DNA from: an uncultured SAR86 cluster bacterium
Lineage (GTDB): Bacteria > Pseudomonadota > Gammaproteobacteria > Magnimaribacterales > D2472
Direction of reading: 5' to 3'
Assembly (NCBI GenBank): GCA_902558095.1
Contig: CACECP010000002.1
Span: 100,699-164,698, forward strand
DNA length: 64,000 nt
Below are positions 25,533-34,437 of the stretch, in pieces. The translations under genes and the position numbers were made by a program. How positions within the stretch are numbered: position 1 is the first letter of the stretch; each line of letters begins with the position of its first letter. The notes under the pieces were generated by a model that saw only the letters and a program-made list of their open reading frames with translations, ran no database searches and was not told where the DNA came from.

Positions 25533-26198
25533 ATGAAGCCAGCTTTAAACGAAATACCATTACCAAAGTATATTGCCATCGAGGGGCCAATAGGTGTTGG
25601 TAAAACAACGCTTGCAAACAAAATTGCTGAATCATTTAACTATGATGCTTTTCTAGAACAGCCTGCTGAAAATCCTTTTTTAAAGAATTTTTATAGGAAT
25701 CCAAGTCAATCTGCTCTTGCCACTCAACTTTTTTTCCTTTTTCAAAGAATGCAACAAATCCAAGATTTAAAACAACGTAGCCTTTTTGAAAATGTTCGTG
25801 TTGCTGATTTTTTGATAGAGAAAGATAGACTCTTTGCTGAGGTAACTCTCTCAAATGAAGAGATGGGTTTATACGATAAAGTTTATGAGCATATAACTTT
25901 AGATGCGCCCACACCTGATTTGGTGATCTATCTTCAAGCTCCAATTGAGATACTTAAAGAAAGAATTACAAAAAGAGGCAATATAAACGAGCAATATCTT
26001 ACTTTAGATTATTTAGAGAGATTAAACGATGCATATTCAAGATTCTTTCTTGATTATAATTCAGCACCACTTTTAATTATAAATGCTGCAGACATCAATC
26101 TAGAATCAAATGAAGCCGACTATGAGGCATTAATTACTATGATAATGTCTAATCCAAAGGGTAAGAATTTTGTTAACCCTCAACCCTCTATTATTTAA
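25533..26198 (+). CDS. Deoxynucleoside kinase (deoxyadenosine/deoxycytidine kinase-like)
   Basis: Phosphorylates deoxynucleosides for salvage. It is 221 aa. Walker A is GPIGVGKTT at residues 18-26, followed by the family's ENPFLKNFY and ADFLIEKDRLFA, where the conserved D-x-x-x-x-K-D-R segment contacts the substrate, and a lid ERITKRG. It falls in the gap where many gammaproteobacteria have folK after pcnB; here folK is absent and only this kinase is present. The exact base preference cannot be read. Confidence 0.88.
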   Translation: MKPALNEIPLPKYIAIEGPIGVGKTTLANKIAESFNYDAFLEQPAENPFLKNFYRNPSQSALATQLFFLFQRMQQIQDLKQRSLFENVRVADFLIEKDRLFAEVTLSNEEMGLYDKVYEHITLDAPTPDLVIYLQAPIEILKERITKRGNINEQYLTLDYLERLNDAYSRFFLDYNSAPLLIINAADINLESNEADYEALITMIMSNPKGKNFVNPQPSII

Positions 26199-26207
26199 AG
26201 ATTAGTT

Positions 26208-28130
26208 GTGTCTCGAGAGATATATAGTCCTAAGTCTTCTAATCCCCACCTAAAAAATATTGATGAATATAAAAAGCTTTATAAAGAATCAATAGAGCAT
26301 CCTAAAAAATTCTTTAGTAACTTAGCCAATGAAAATATATCCTGGTTAAGAGATTTTGATGAAGTTCATAATGATGATTTTCCAAACACTAAATGGTTTG
26401 GTGGAGGTCAAACTAATGTGAGCTTCAATTGCATAGACAGACATTTAAAAAATAATGCAAATAAAGTCGCACTAATATGGGAAGGCGATGATCCATTAGA
26501 TTCTATGAGCTTAACCTATCAACAGCTTCATGATGAGGTTTGTAAATTTTCAAATGTTCTTAAAAATCTTGGAGTAAAAAAAGGTTCAAGGGTTTGTATT
26601 TATATGCCTATGATAGTTGAAGCAGCCTTTGCAATGCTTGCTTGCACAAGAATTGGCGCTGTTCATTCTGTTGTTTTTGGTGGTTTTTCGCCAGAATCAT
26701 TAAAAGACAGAATTCTTGATGCTGATTGCAGAATTGTAATAACAGCTGATGAAGGTTTGAGAGGCGGCAAAAAAGTTCCACTAAAACATAATGTAGATGA
26801 AGCTCTTAAGGGATGTCCAAATGTAAAATCCACTTTAGTTATAAAAAGAACTGGTGGAGATATTTCATGGGATGAAAATCGTGATGTTTGGTATGAGGAA
26901 TTATCTAAAAATGCTGAAACTACCTGCGACCCAGAGCTAATGGATTCTGAAGATCCCCTTTTCATACTTTATACATCTGGTTCAACCGGAAAGCCCAAAG
27001 GTGTGTTGCATTCTACTGCTGGGTATTTGTTAGGTGCTCACATTAGTTTTAAATATCTGTTTGGTATAAGGCCAGAAGATAAATATTGGTGTACTGCTGA
27101 TGTTGGATGGATAACTGGTCATACATATATTTTGTATGGTCCTCTTTCAAATGGTGCTACAACTTTAATGTTTGAAGGTGTTCCAACTTACCCTTCCGCA
27201 TCAAGATGTTGGGAAATATGTGATAAACATGAAATTAATATCTTCTATACTGCGCCAACGGCTATTAGAGCACTTATGGCTCAAGGAGATGAGCCTGTTC
27301 TTAAAACTAAAAGGAACTCTCTAAGAGTTTTAGGAACTGTTGGTGAGCCAATCAATCCGGAGGCATGGGATTGGTATTACAGTATTGTTGGTCAATCTAA
27401 ATGTGAAATCATAGATACTTGGTGGCAAACTGAAACTGGTTCAGTTCTAATATCTCCTATTGCAGGTGTCACACCAACAAAACCAGGATCAGCTACCCTT
27501 CCTTTCTTTGGAGTAAAGCCAGCACTTTACGATGAAAGTGGCAAAATACTAGAAGGGCCAAATTCAGGAAACTTGGTAATGGAGCAATCTTGGCCAAGTC
27601 AAATCAGAAGCGTTTATGGAGACCATCAAAGAATGCTAGATACATACTTCAGTATATACAAAGATATCTACTTTACTGGCGATGGAGCTAGAAGAGATGA
27701 AGATGGTTATTACTGGATTACTGGAAGAGTGGATGATGTTCTAAATGTCTCAGGGCATAGGCTTGGAACTGCAGAAATTGAGAGTGCTCTTGTATTGCAC
27801 GCAAAAATAGCTGAGGCGGCAGTTGTTGGATTTGACCACCCTATCAAAGGTCAAGGTATCTATGCTTTTGTTACTTTGATGATTGGAGAGTCATTTAGTG
27901 ACGAATTAAATAATGAATTAAAACAATTCGTAGCTAAAGAAATAGGTGCGATCGCAAAGCCTGACCTAATCCAGAATGCGCCTGGTCTTCCAAAAACAAG
28001 GTCAGGAAAAATAATGAGAAGAATTTTAAGAAAAATTGCTGAAGGAGATCTTTCTAACTTAGGCGACACCACAACCCTTGCAGACCCATCGGTTGTAAAA
28101 TCTTTAATAAACAATAGAATTAATCTATGA
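26208..28130 (+). CDS. acs: Acetyl-CoA synthetase
   Basis: Activates acetate with ATP and CoA through acetyl-AMP. It is 640 aa with a GTG start. The adenylation motif is [21 protein letters not shown], followed by WWQTETGS, the [19 protein letters not shown] hinge region and the C-terminal [11 protein letters not shown] motif. Lys601 is the catalytic lysine that protein acetylation controls in this family. The start is set by family alignment ([11 protein letters not shown]...). The stop overlaps the MORN gene by 4 bp. Confidence 0.98.
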   Translation: MSREIYSPKSSNPHLKNIDEYKKLYKESIEHPKKFFSNLANENISWLRDFDEVHNDDFPNTKWFGGGQTNVSFNCIDRHLKNNANKVALIWEGDDPLDSMSLTYQQLHDEVCKFSNVLKNLGVKKGSRVCIYMPMIVEAAFAMLACTRIGAVHSVVFGGFSPESLKDRILDADCRIVITADEGLRGGKKVPLKHNVDEALKGCPNVKSTLVIKRTGGDISWDENRDVWYEELSKNAETTCDPELMDSEDPLFILYTSGSTGKPKGVLHSTAGYLLGAHISFKYLFGIRPEDKYWCTADVGWITGHTYILYGPLSNGATTLMFEGVPTYPSASRCWEICDKHEINIFYTAPTAIRALMAQGDEPVLKTKRNSLRVLGTVGEPINPEAWDWYYSIVGQSKCEIIDTWWQTETGSVLISPIAGVTPTKPGSATLPFFGVKPALYDESGKILEGPNSGNLVMEQSWPSQIRSVYGDHQRMLDTYFSIYKDIYFTGDGARRDEDGYYWITGRVDDVLNVSGHRLGTAEIESALVLHAKIAEAAVVGFDHPIKGQGIYAFVTLMIGESFSDELNNELKQFVAKEIGAIAKPDLIQNAPGLPKTRSGKIMRRILRKIAEGDLSNLGDTTTLADPSVVKSLINNRINL

Positions 28131-28936
28131 AAAAAATAATTTTTACTTTCTTCTTATTTACCTCTATTGATGCCTATGCATTACCGGATTGTCCTGATGA
28201 CGTATCAGCAACATGGAATAACTGTTTTGGTTTTTCTAAAATGGGGAATGGTGGAGATACTTACGAAGGCGAATGGAAAAATGATGTAATTCATGGTCAA
28301 GGAACTTATACTTTTGCTGATGGTGAGAAGTATGTAGGTAACTTCAAAGATGGCAAAAAACATGGTCAAGGAACTTATACTTTTGCTAGTGGTGAGAAGT
28401 ATGTAGGTAACTACAAAGATGACTTAAAACATGGTCAAGGAACTTCTGCTTTTGCTAATGGTGAGAAGTATGTAGGTAACTTCAAAGATGGCAAAAAACA
28501 TGGTCAAGGAACTTATACTTTTGCTAGTGGTGAGAAGTATGTAGGTAACTACAAAGATGACTTAAAACATGGTCAAGGAACTTATACTTTTGCTAATGGG
28601 GACAAGTATGTAGGTAACTTCAAAGATGGCAAAAAACATGGTCAAGGAACTTATACTTTTACTAGTGGTGAGAAGTATGTAGGTAACTACAAAGATGGCA
28701 AAAGACATGGTCAAGGAACTAATACTTTTGCTGATGGTGACAAGTATGTAGGTAACTACAAAGATGACTTAAGACATGGTCAAGGAACTTATACTTGGTC
28801 TAATGGCAAAAGAGAATTTGGATTTTATATGAATAATGAATATATCCCTGACATATGTAAAGATATGGGACTATCTGAAAATTCTTCTGGCTATGAAAAT
28901 TGTATCAATAGATTAATTGATAAAGTTCTTGATTGA
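28127..28936 (+). CDS. Secreted MORN-repeat protein
   Basis: 269 aa with a signal peptide ([18 protein letters not shown]). An N-terminal [14 protein letters not shown] segment is followed by a half repeat ([14 protein letters not shown]), then seven full 23-residue MORN units ([23 protein letters not shown] type) and a final divergent unit ending in a Cys-containing tail. MORN repeats form beta-hairpin stacks; in other proteins they bind lipids or scaffold complexes. Here, being exported, it is probably periplasmic or on the outer membrane. It is translationally coupled to acs and to the next lipoprotein. Function is not recognised. Confidence 0.88.
   Translation: MKKIIFTFFLFTSIDAYALPDCPDDVSATWNNCFGFSKMGNGGDTYEGEWKNDVIHGQGTYTFADGEKYVGNFKDGKKHGQGTYTFASGEKYVGNYKDDLKHGQGTSAFANGEKYVGNFKDGKKHGQGTYTFASGEKYVGNYKDDLKHGQGTYTFANGDKYVGNFKDGKKHGQGTYTFTSGEKYVGNYKDGKRHGQGTNTFADGDKYVGNYKDDLRHGQGTYTWSNGKREFGFYMNNEYIPDICKDMGLSENSSGYENCINRLIDKVLD
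28292..28774 (+). repeat. Seven tandem 69-bp units encoding MORN repeats, with a two-unit (138-bp) period
   Basis: The unit starts CATGGTCAAGGAACT and recurs every 69 bp at 28292, 28361, 28430, 28499, 28568, 28637 and 28706, nearly identical in DNA. Alternate units end in protein DGKK and DDLK, so units 1-2 and 3-4 repeat as 138-bp pairs, indicating recent duplication of a dimer. It is coding, not a CRISPR array: there are no variable spacers. Confidence 0.95.
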
Positions 28937-29271
28937 TGAAAGGTAATAGTTATTTAGTGATTGCCTCACTAACTATTATTGGTTGTAATACAAATCAAAA
29001 TTATGATAAATCAATGCTACCTGATGCAGATCCAAAAGTTCTAAGTGAGGTTAATTCCAAAGTACTAATTTCTTGCATGCAAATACCTGTGCCTCGACCA
29101 CCTGTTCCTATAAATCCAAGTCATAAAGTTCCGACTAGCGAAGTATATGATCAGAATGATTGTGTTGAAAACAAATTGTCTGACAATGAACGCAAAAAAA
29201 TTCTCAACGAAAGGAAAGAAAAAGAAGAATTTAATCTTGAAATTAATCTAGAAGATCAAGAAGAAGAGTAG
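28936..29271 (+). CDS. Small lipoprotein, unknown function
   Basis: 111 aa from the ATG at 28936, which overlaps the preceding TGA by one base. The N-terminus is a lipoprotein signal with lipobox TIIG-Cys. The mature part has a proline stretch (VPRPPVPINPSHKVP), two further Cys, and a highly acidic C-terminal tail rich in Glu and Lys. It is coupled to the MORN gene and probably functions with it at the envelope. Its 3' end overlaps the convergent metallo-beta-lactamase fold gene by 16 bp. No family is recognised. Confidence 0.75.
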   Translation: MKGNSYLVIASLTIIGCNTNQNYDKSMLPDADPKVLSEVNSKVLISCMQIPVPRPPVPINPSHKVPTSEVYDQNDCVENKLSDNERKKILNERKEKEEFNLEINLEDQEEE

Positions 29272-30056
29272 CGATTTTCAACACTTTTTATTTTTTCCTC
29301 GTCTTGGAGTTTTATTAAATGAGCCAAGAGACTCATCCTTGCAATAGGATGGAGCATTTCAGGCACATCGTCATAAACTAATGGCAATAACTCATCAAGA
29401 TTTAAATTTTCATTCTTATTCACGCACCTAAGGACTTTAGATTCTCTTGATAGTCTATGCCTAATGATTGATTGAATAGTCTTAGAAGGCTCCTCCATAT
29501 AATTTCCATGGCCTGGTGCAAAATAATCAATATCGTAATCTTCTAATAACTTTAAAGAATTTATATATTCTGTCATGTTTCCATCAGGGGGAGCTATCAC
29601 AACAGTTGAGCCATCCATTATATGGTCGCCAGTTAATAAGCATTTATGTTTTTCTAAATAAAAGCAAAGATGATTTGATGCGTGTCCAGGAGTGTGAATA
29701 GTTTTAAGAGAGTATTCATCTGTATCAATAACATCTCCATGACTCAAAACTGTATCTGGTATAAAAGTATCATCTTCCCATTCAGATTTCCTGTCTATCA
29801 GTCTCCCAAACATTGGAATATTTAATTCTTTAGAAATAGGTAATGCTGCAGGCGAATGATCTGTGTGAGTATGAGTAACCAAGATTCTTTTAATCTTTCC
29901 AGCACCCCTTTTCAAAATGGCTTTAATGTGTTCTTCAATATTTGGTCCTGGGTCTACAAGTGTAATGTCCTCTTGTCCTATCAAATAAGTATTAGTTCCT
30001 TGTCCAGTAAAGACACCACCATTAGGTGCGGTAATTTTAGTTATTAATTTATTCAT
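29256..30056 (-). CDS. Metallo-beta-lactamase fold hydrolase (LACTB2/glyoxalase II-like)
   Basis: A zinc hydrolase of 266 aa. The first metal motif is THTHTDHSPA (His-x-His-x-Asp-His), then TPGHASNHLCFYL, TGDHIMDGS and APGHGNYM give the remaining ligands. A C-terminal winged-helix-like part (HRLSRESKVLRCV) is typical of LACTB2-like proteins. Such enzymes act on RNA or thioesters; the substrate is not determined here. Its ATG overlaps the upstream NUDIX gene's stop by one base, so the two form an operon. Confidence 0.88.
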   Translation of the reverse strand: MNKLITKITAPNGGVFTGQGTNTYLIGQEDITLVDPGPNIEEHIKAILKRGAGKIKRILVTHTHTDHSPAALPISKELNIPMFGRLIDRKSEWEDDTFIPDTVLSHGDVIDTDEYSLKTIHTPGHASNHLCFYLEKHKCLLTGDHIMDGSTVVIAPPDGNMTEYINSLKLLEDYDIDYFAPGHGNYMEEPSKTIQSIIRHRLSRESKVLRCVNKNENLNLDELLPLVYDDVPEMLHPIARMSLLAHLIKLQDEEKIKSVENRYSSS

Positions 30057-30847
30057 TAATGATCCTCATAACCATCATCTCCTGGAAATAAAACCTTCCA
30101 AGTATCATTTTCTTTATAGAACTTAGGCAAAATAGGTTTAATGTCATCTTTTGTAAGTTTTTTTTGATAATCAAGCATTGTTGTGGCGCTTTTAAAATTC
30201 ATACATGATTTTAGGTTTTCTGTTGTTGGAAGAATCATTTGCATGTCTCCTTCTAAGGCTTTCTTAAGTGCTAGATTGGGGCTAATCCACAGACTATGGG
30301 TTAGCTCCATACCATCATGTTGAACAATCTGATTTTCTGGCAAATATGCTATAAAAAATCTTGTATCAAATCTTCTGGCTTCAAACTCAGGGGTAATCCA
30401 GTGAGATAATGGAGCAATGTTAGCAGTTGTGAGTATCAGATCCTCTTTTTCACATATATCTAAAAGATTAATTTCATTATCTATTAACATTTGTCTATAG
30501 GTATCAAATTTTGATTTATCTTCACCTTCTAAATTAAGCAACTCTCCAGATTTTTTTGTAGCAAGAAGTATTCCAACCTCTTCAAAGCACTCTCTTATAC
30601 ATGCAACCCAATAACTTAAACCGCCATTATTTAACCCAAGTATATTTGAGGCTTTTACATCATCATATCCATCACAATATGAATCAAGGCTCTCTAAACA
30701 ATCGCCTTCATCAATTTTACCTCCAGGAAAAACATAAAGATTTCCAAATGGAGACTTCTTAGATCTTTTGACCATTAAAACTTCCATGCCATCATTGGTG
30801 TCTCTTAAAACAAGCACAGTTGCAGCAGGGGTTAAATTATTATTCAT
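30056..30847 (-). CDS. NUDIX hydrolase with an insertion inside the Nudix box (NUDT19-like)
   Basis: Hydrolyses a nucleoside diphosphate linked to another moiety, 263 aa. The box begins VFPGGKIDEGD and ends RECFEEVGILLA. About 35 residues lie between the two halves, where the classical box has only a few. This split box is known in the NUDT19/RP2 (CoA diphosphatase-like) group. The rest has SHWITPEFEARRFDTRFFIA, also typical. It is coupled to the downstream MBL hydrolase. Confidence 0.87.
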   Translation of the reverse strand: MNNNLTPAATVLVLRDTNDGMEVLMVKRSKKSPFGNLYVFPGGKIDEGDCLESLDSYCDGYDDVKASNILGLNNGGLSYWVACIRECFEEVGILLATKKSGELLNLEGEDKSKFDTYRQMLIDNEINLLDICEKEDLILTTANIAPLSHWITPEFEARRFDTRFFIAYLPENQIVQHDGMELTHSLWISPNLALKKALEGDMQMILPTTENLKSCMNFKSATTMLDYQKKLTKDDIKPILPKFYKENDTWKVLFPGDDGYEDH

Positions 30848-30879
30848 ATATTTAATCGATATAGCTTAGAATACTGCTT

Positions 30880-31770
30880 ATGCAAATTACTGACAATCTA
30901 AAAAATGATATCTCTAATGCTCCTTCTTGGTTTCATGATGCAATTAACATAAAGCCAAGTGAAAAGATTCTAAAGGATGCTAAGGGAAACCTTTCGTATT
31001 CTGTATGGCCCTCTTTATCTGAAAATAAGAATCTTATGATCTTTATTCATGGAACTGGTGCTCACAAGAAATGGTGGTACCCAATTGCTCCTCAATTTGT
31101 AAATTACTCAAATGTAATTGCTGTTGATCTTCCAGGTATGGGTGATTCAGGTTTTAGAGAAAAGTATAGTATCAAAGACTTTGGTCAATGCATCATTTCA
31201 ATTATCGAAAAAGAAAAGTCCAATATGAATATTGATAATATTTCTATCATAGGTCACTCTCTAGGGGGCCAAGTAGCAGGATATGTGGCTTCAGAAGAAA
31301 AAAATCTTGTTTCTAATTTGATCATGATTGACACCTTTATAAGGCCCCCAGACTGGGATCCATCTCAAAATGAAGGTGGGCCTTTAAGAATGATTAAATA
31401 TTATCCAGACAAAACTACAATCCTAAAAAGATTTAGACTTCTTCCTCAGCAAGAATGCGATAACGAATGGTTTGTAAGATATATATCTGAACATTCTGTA
31501 AGAAAAACATCAGAAGGATGGCGTTGGAAATTTGATGACTCAATGTTTAATAGTCTTGAAAGATTATTTGGATATAAATTCTCTTTTGGATGTCCTGCCC
31601 TATTTATTCATGGGGCAAATAGCCTGCTAATGTCTGCAAATATCTTGGATAATATTAAAAAAATGTATTCAGAGATTATGGATTTTGATGAAGTTAATGG
31701 TGCTGCACATCATGTTCCTTTGGATAAACCACTGGAAATAGTTGATATAATAAAAAGTCGTCTTTTTTAG
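30880..31770 (+). CDS. Alpha/beta hydrolase
   Basis: A cytoplasmic hydrolase of 296 aa with the alpha/beta fold. The oxyanion-hole segment is IFIHGTGAHKKWWYPI, the nucleophile elbow is GHSLGGQ, and a late His in AAHHVPLDKP completes the triad. The large hydrophobic cap region (about 150-235) suggests a hydrophobic ester or similar substrate. Divergent from the NUDIX gene with 32 bp between starts. The substrate is not identifiable. Confidence 0.9.
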   Translation: MQITDNLKNDISNAPSWFHDAINIKPSEKILKDAKGNLSYSVWPSLSENKNLMIFIHGTGAHKKWWYPIAPQFVNYSNVIAVDLPGMGDSGFREKYSIKDFGQCIISIIEKEKSNMNIDNISIIGHSLGGQVAGYVASEEKNLVSNLIMIDTFIRPPDWDPSQNEGGPLRMIKYYPDKTTILKRFRLLPQQECDNEWFVRYISEHSVRKTSEGWRWKFDDSMFNSLERLFGYKFSFGCPALFIHGANSLLMSANILDNIKKMYSEIMDFDEVNGAAHHVPLDKPLEIVDIIKSRLF

Positions 31771-31779
31771 ATTTTTTAT

Positions 31780-33150
31780 ATGAATTATTTTTATTTTTTC
31801 TTTTTCTTATCTCTATCACTTCTAATATTAATAAAGCCATTCACTAATATCATCTCAAATTGGGTCATGCGATCCGAAAAGTTAACAAAAACTGGTTTAG
31901 CTACTTTTTTAATTGGAATTTTTTGTCTATATGTAAGTCTTGCAAATGAGTTTTGGTATGAGCGTGTATGGTTAATTGTAACTTTTGCAATAGGAATTGC
32001 ACTTTTGATAAGGGGTTTAATGCTTATTTTCTTTTTCGAAAAAATAAAGAAAATACTTTCCCTTTTCATGAGGAATTATTATAAATTTTCAATACCAATC
32101 TCACTTCTTCTAATTTATGTATCAATTTTAATTGTTTCTACCGACTATATTGGTCCTCAAAAAGATATTAGCTCTTGTAATTCGGACAAAGATGTAAAGG
32201 TTATTTGCGGTTTTTTAAATCCTGAGGATATTGTGATTACTCCTGATAAGGAATTCTTGCTTATGTCAGAATTTGGAGGAATAGGTCCATATGAAGAACA
32301 GAAACCTGGTTTTTTTGCATTATTAGATTTAGAAACAGGAAAAAGAATTATTCCAAATATAACTATCGCTAGTAATTCATGGGGTGACCCATCATGCAAC
32401 AGAATCGATGGTCAGCAATATGGGCCTCATGGTATAGATCTCGTAGAGCGAAATGATGGAAAGCTTCAACTAGGAGTTGTTAGTCATTATCCAGACGAAA
32501 CTATTGAGATGTTTGAATTGATAAAAAATAATGGGTCATGGGATTTCATATGGAGAGGTTGTGTTGATGTTCCATATAAGTATTATTTTAATGATATAAG
32601 TCTTAAAAAAGATGGAAGTTTTTTTGCATCACATATGTATGAAAGAGATATCACCCTTGATGAATGGCTCTTAACATCTCTGTTAAAGAGAAATTCAGGA
32701 TACCTTGTGGAGTGGAATGATAATTTATTTACAAAAGTTTCAGGTACAGATGGGAGTGGTCCTAATGGAATAGCATTTGATGAAGAATCGAATACTATTT
32801 ACATCAATTATAATCAAGGCGACAAAATCGTAAGTTTTGATATATTTAAAAATAAAAAATTAAATAGTAGCTTTATAGAAGCACCTGACAATCCATACAT
32901 TGATGGCGATTTTATATGGGTAACATCTTTAGATTTTCAACCAAATGATTTCGGAGAATGCGAATTTAAAAAAAGCTGTTCATTGCCTTTTTCAATTTAT
33001 AAATTAGAAAAAAAGAGTTTGAATATTCTTGATAAATACTCATTTAGTAAAACAGTTTTTGGCTTGCCAACTGTCGCAGTTCCATTTGAAAACAAAGTGT
33101 ATATGGGCTCATTTCATTCAGATAGATTAGGATTCTTTGAAATAAACTAA
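31780..33150 (+). CDS. Membrane-anchored beta-propeller protein (SMP-30/paraoxonase-like)
   Basis: 456 aa. The first about 125 residues contain four hydrophobic helices. The rest is a probable six-bladed propeller facing the periplasm: PEDIVITPDKEFLLMSEFGG, YGPHGIDLVER, FNDISLKKDGSFF, GSGPNGIAFDEESNTIYIN, a metal-site-like Asn, and the late GSFHSDRLGFF. The HGI-D and NGIAF motifs recall SMP-30/gluconolactonase and paraoxonase folds. A four-helix membrane head on such a propeller is unusual, and the substrate is unknown. The gene is between an alpha/beta hydrolase and nnrD with short gaps. Confidence 0.75.
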   Translation: MNYFYFFFFLSLSLLILIKPFTNIISNWVMRSEKLTKTGLATFLIGIFCLYVSLANEFWYERVWLIVTFAIGIALLIRGLMLIFFFEKIKKILSLFMRNYYKFSIPISLLLIYVSILIVSTDYIGPQKDISSCNSDKDVKVICGFLNPEDIVITPDKEFLLMSEFGGIGPYEEQKPGFFALLDLETGKRIIPNITIASNSWGDPSCNRIDGQQYGPHGIDLVERNDGKLQLGVVSHYPDETIEMFELIKNNGSWDFIWRGCVDVPYKYYFNDISLKKDGSFFASHMYERDITLDEWLLTSLLKRNSGYLVEWNDNLFTKVSGTDGSGPNGIAFDEESNTIYINYNQGDKIVSFDIFKNKKLNSSFIEAPDNPYIDGDFIWVTSLDFQPNDFGECEFKKSCSLPFSIYKLEKKSLNILDKYSFSKTVFGLPTVAVPFENKVYMGSFHSDRLGFFEIN

Positions 33151-33154
33151 ATAT

Positions 33155-33985
33155 ATGGTTAAAGAGTTTGATTTTGAAACAATAAATATCGAGATTCCTA
33201 AGAGAAATGAGAATTCTCATAAAGGAGATTTTGGACGGGTTGCAGTTTTGGGTGGTTCAGAAGGTATGGGTGGAGCAGCAATACTCTCCTCTGAGGCCGC
33301 TCTTTTGTCAGGAGCAGGTTTAACTCATTTGTATACTCACTCAATTAACGTTGAAGCAAGTCTAAAAAGAAATCCAGAAATAATGGCCCTTGGTATTAAT
33401 TCTAAATTTGAAATTCCAAATAATATTGATGTGCTTGTTTGTGGTCCTGGTCTAAAGAATGATGAATGGTCGAAGAATGCATTTAATAATGTATTAAAAA
33501 ATAATCATACAGATACGATTATTCTTGATGCTGGAGTATTAAGTTTTCTTCAAAAATCTATTAAAGAATATTCAAAATTAGAGTCTGAAATAGTCTTAAC
33601 ACCTCATCCTGGTGAGGCCAGCAGGCTATTAGATGCTTCAGTAGAAGAAATACAAGATGATAGATGCGCCGCTGCAGAAAAAATTGCAGAAAAGTATCAT
33701 GCAAATGTTATTCTCAAGGGGAATCGAACAATTGTATGTTCAAAAACCCTTGAGATATATGAGTGCGCTGAAGGTGGTCCTGAATTGTCCACAGGGGGTA
33801 CTGGCGATGTATTGGCGGGCGTGATAGCTGCATTAGTTGCTCAAAATGTTAAAACTTTAGACTCATGTCTTCTAGCTGTAGCTGTTCATTCACGGGCTGG
33901 AAAGTTATTCAAAGAAGAAATAGGCGAAATTGGTTTGAATGCTAGCAACCTGATAAAAAGAATAAGAAATTTATTAAACGAATGA
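33155..33985 (+). CDS. nnrD: ADP/ATP-dependent NAD(P)H-hydrate dehydratase
   Basis: Repairs hydrated NADH and NADPH using ADP or ATP. It is 276 aa, the YjeF C-terminal domain without the epimerase (NnrE) half. GGSEGMGGAAILSSEAALLSGAG is the N-terminal nucleotide-contact region, and LTPHPGEASRLL, ILKGNRTIV and GTGDVLAGVIAALVAQ are the ribokinase-like signatures. It is followed with a 4-bp overlap by tsaE, as in many bacteria. Confidence 0.94.
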   Translation: MVKEFDFETINIEIPKRNENSHKGDFGRVAVLGGSEGMGGAAILSSEAALLSGAGLTHLYTHSINVEASLKRNPEIMALGINSKFEIPNNIDVLVCGPGLKNDEWSKNAFNNVLKNNHTDTIILDAGVLSFLQKSIKEYSKLESEIVLTPHPGEASRLLDASVEEIQDDRCAAAEKIAEKYHANVILKGNRTIVCSKTLEIYECAEGGPELSTGGTGDVLAGVIAALVAQNVKTLDSCLLAVAVHSRAGKLFKEEIGEIGLNASNLIKRIRNLLNE

Positions 33986-34437
33986 AGAAATTTAATCTTG
34001 CAAATGAAGAAGCAACAAAAGATCTTGGCAAGATAATTGCTGATGAGATCTCAAATATAAATAAAGAATCTATTGAGATTCATTTAGAAGGCGAATTAGG
34101 CACAGGCAAAACTTTCCTGACAAGATCTATAATTGCAAACTCAGGATGGGTGGGTTTAGTTAAAAGTCCTACCTATACATTATGCGAAGAGTACGATCTG
34201 GGTGAATCTATATTTCTTCACATAGATCTTTATAGAACAAGTGAAATAGAAGATATTCATATTTTTGATTTAGAAAGAAAAACACATTCAAAGAAGGTTA
34301 TTATTATTGAATGGCCTCAGAAACTTCAAGAGCCCAGAAAATTTGATTTAAAGATATCTTTCAAGCATATTAACAATCAAAGAGAAGTTGAAATAATAGA
34401 TGCAAATAATTTATTTTTAAAATTAACTAAGTCATGA
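33982..34437 (+). CDS. tsaE: tRNA threonylcarbamoyladenosine biosynthesis protein TsaE
   Basis: The ATPase of the TsaBDE complex that makes t6A37 in ANN-decoding tRNAs. It is 151 aa with Walker A GELGTGKTFLTR and the conserved KSPTYTLCEEYD, HIDLYRTSEIEDI and IEWPQKL motifs. It overlaps nnrD by 4 bp and amiC by 4 bp, a standard envelope/repair operon. Confidence 0.97.
   Translation: MKKFNLANEEATKDLGKIIADEISNINKESIEIHLEGELGTGKTFLTRSIIANSGWVGLVKSPTYTLCEEYDLGESIFLHIDLYRTSEIEDIHIFDLERKTHSKKVIIIEWPQKLQEPRKFDLKISFKHINNQREVEIIDANNLFLKLTKS

Noticed and set aside
28292..28774. CRISPR array
   Set aside because: The repeats are contiguous, in frame and without spacers; they encode MORN motifs.
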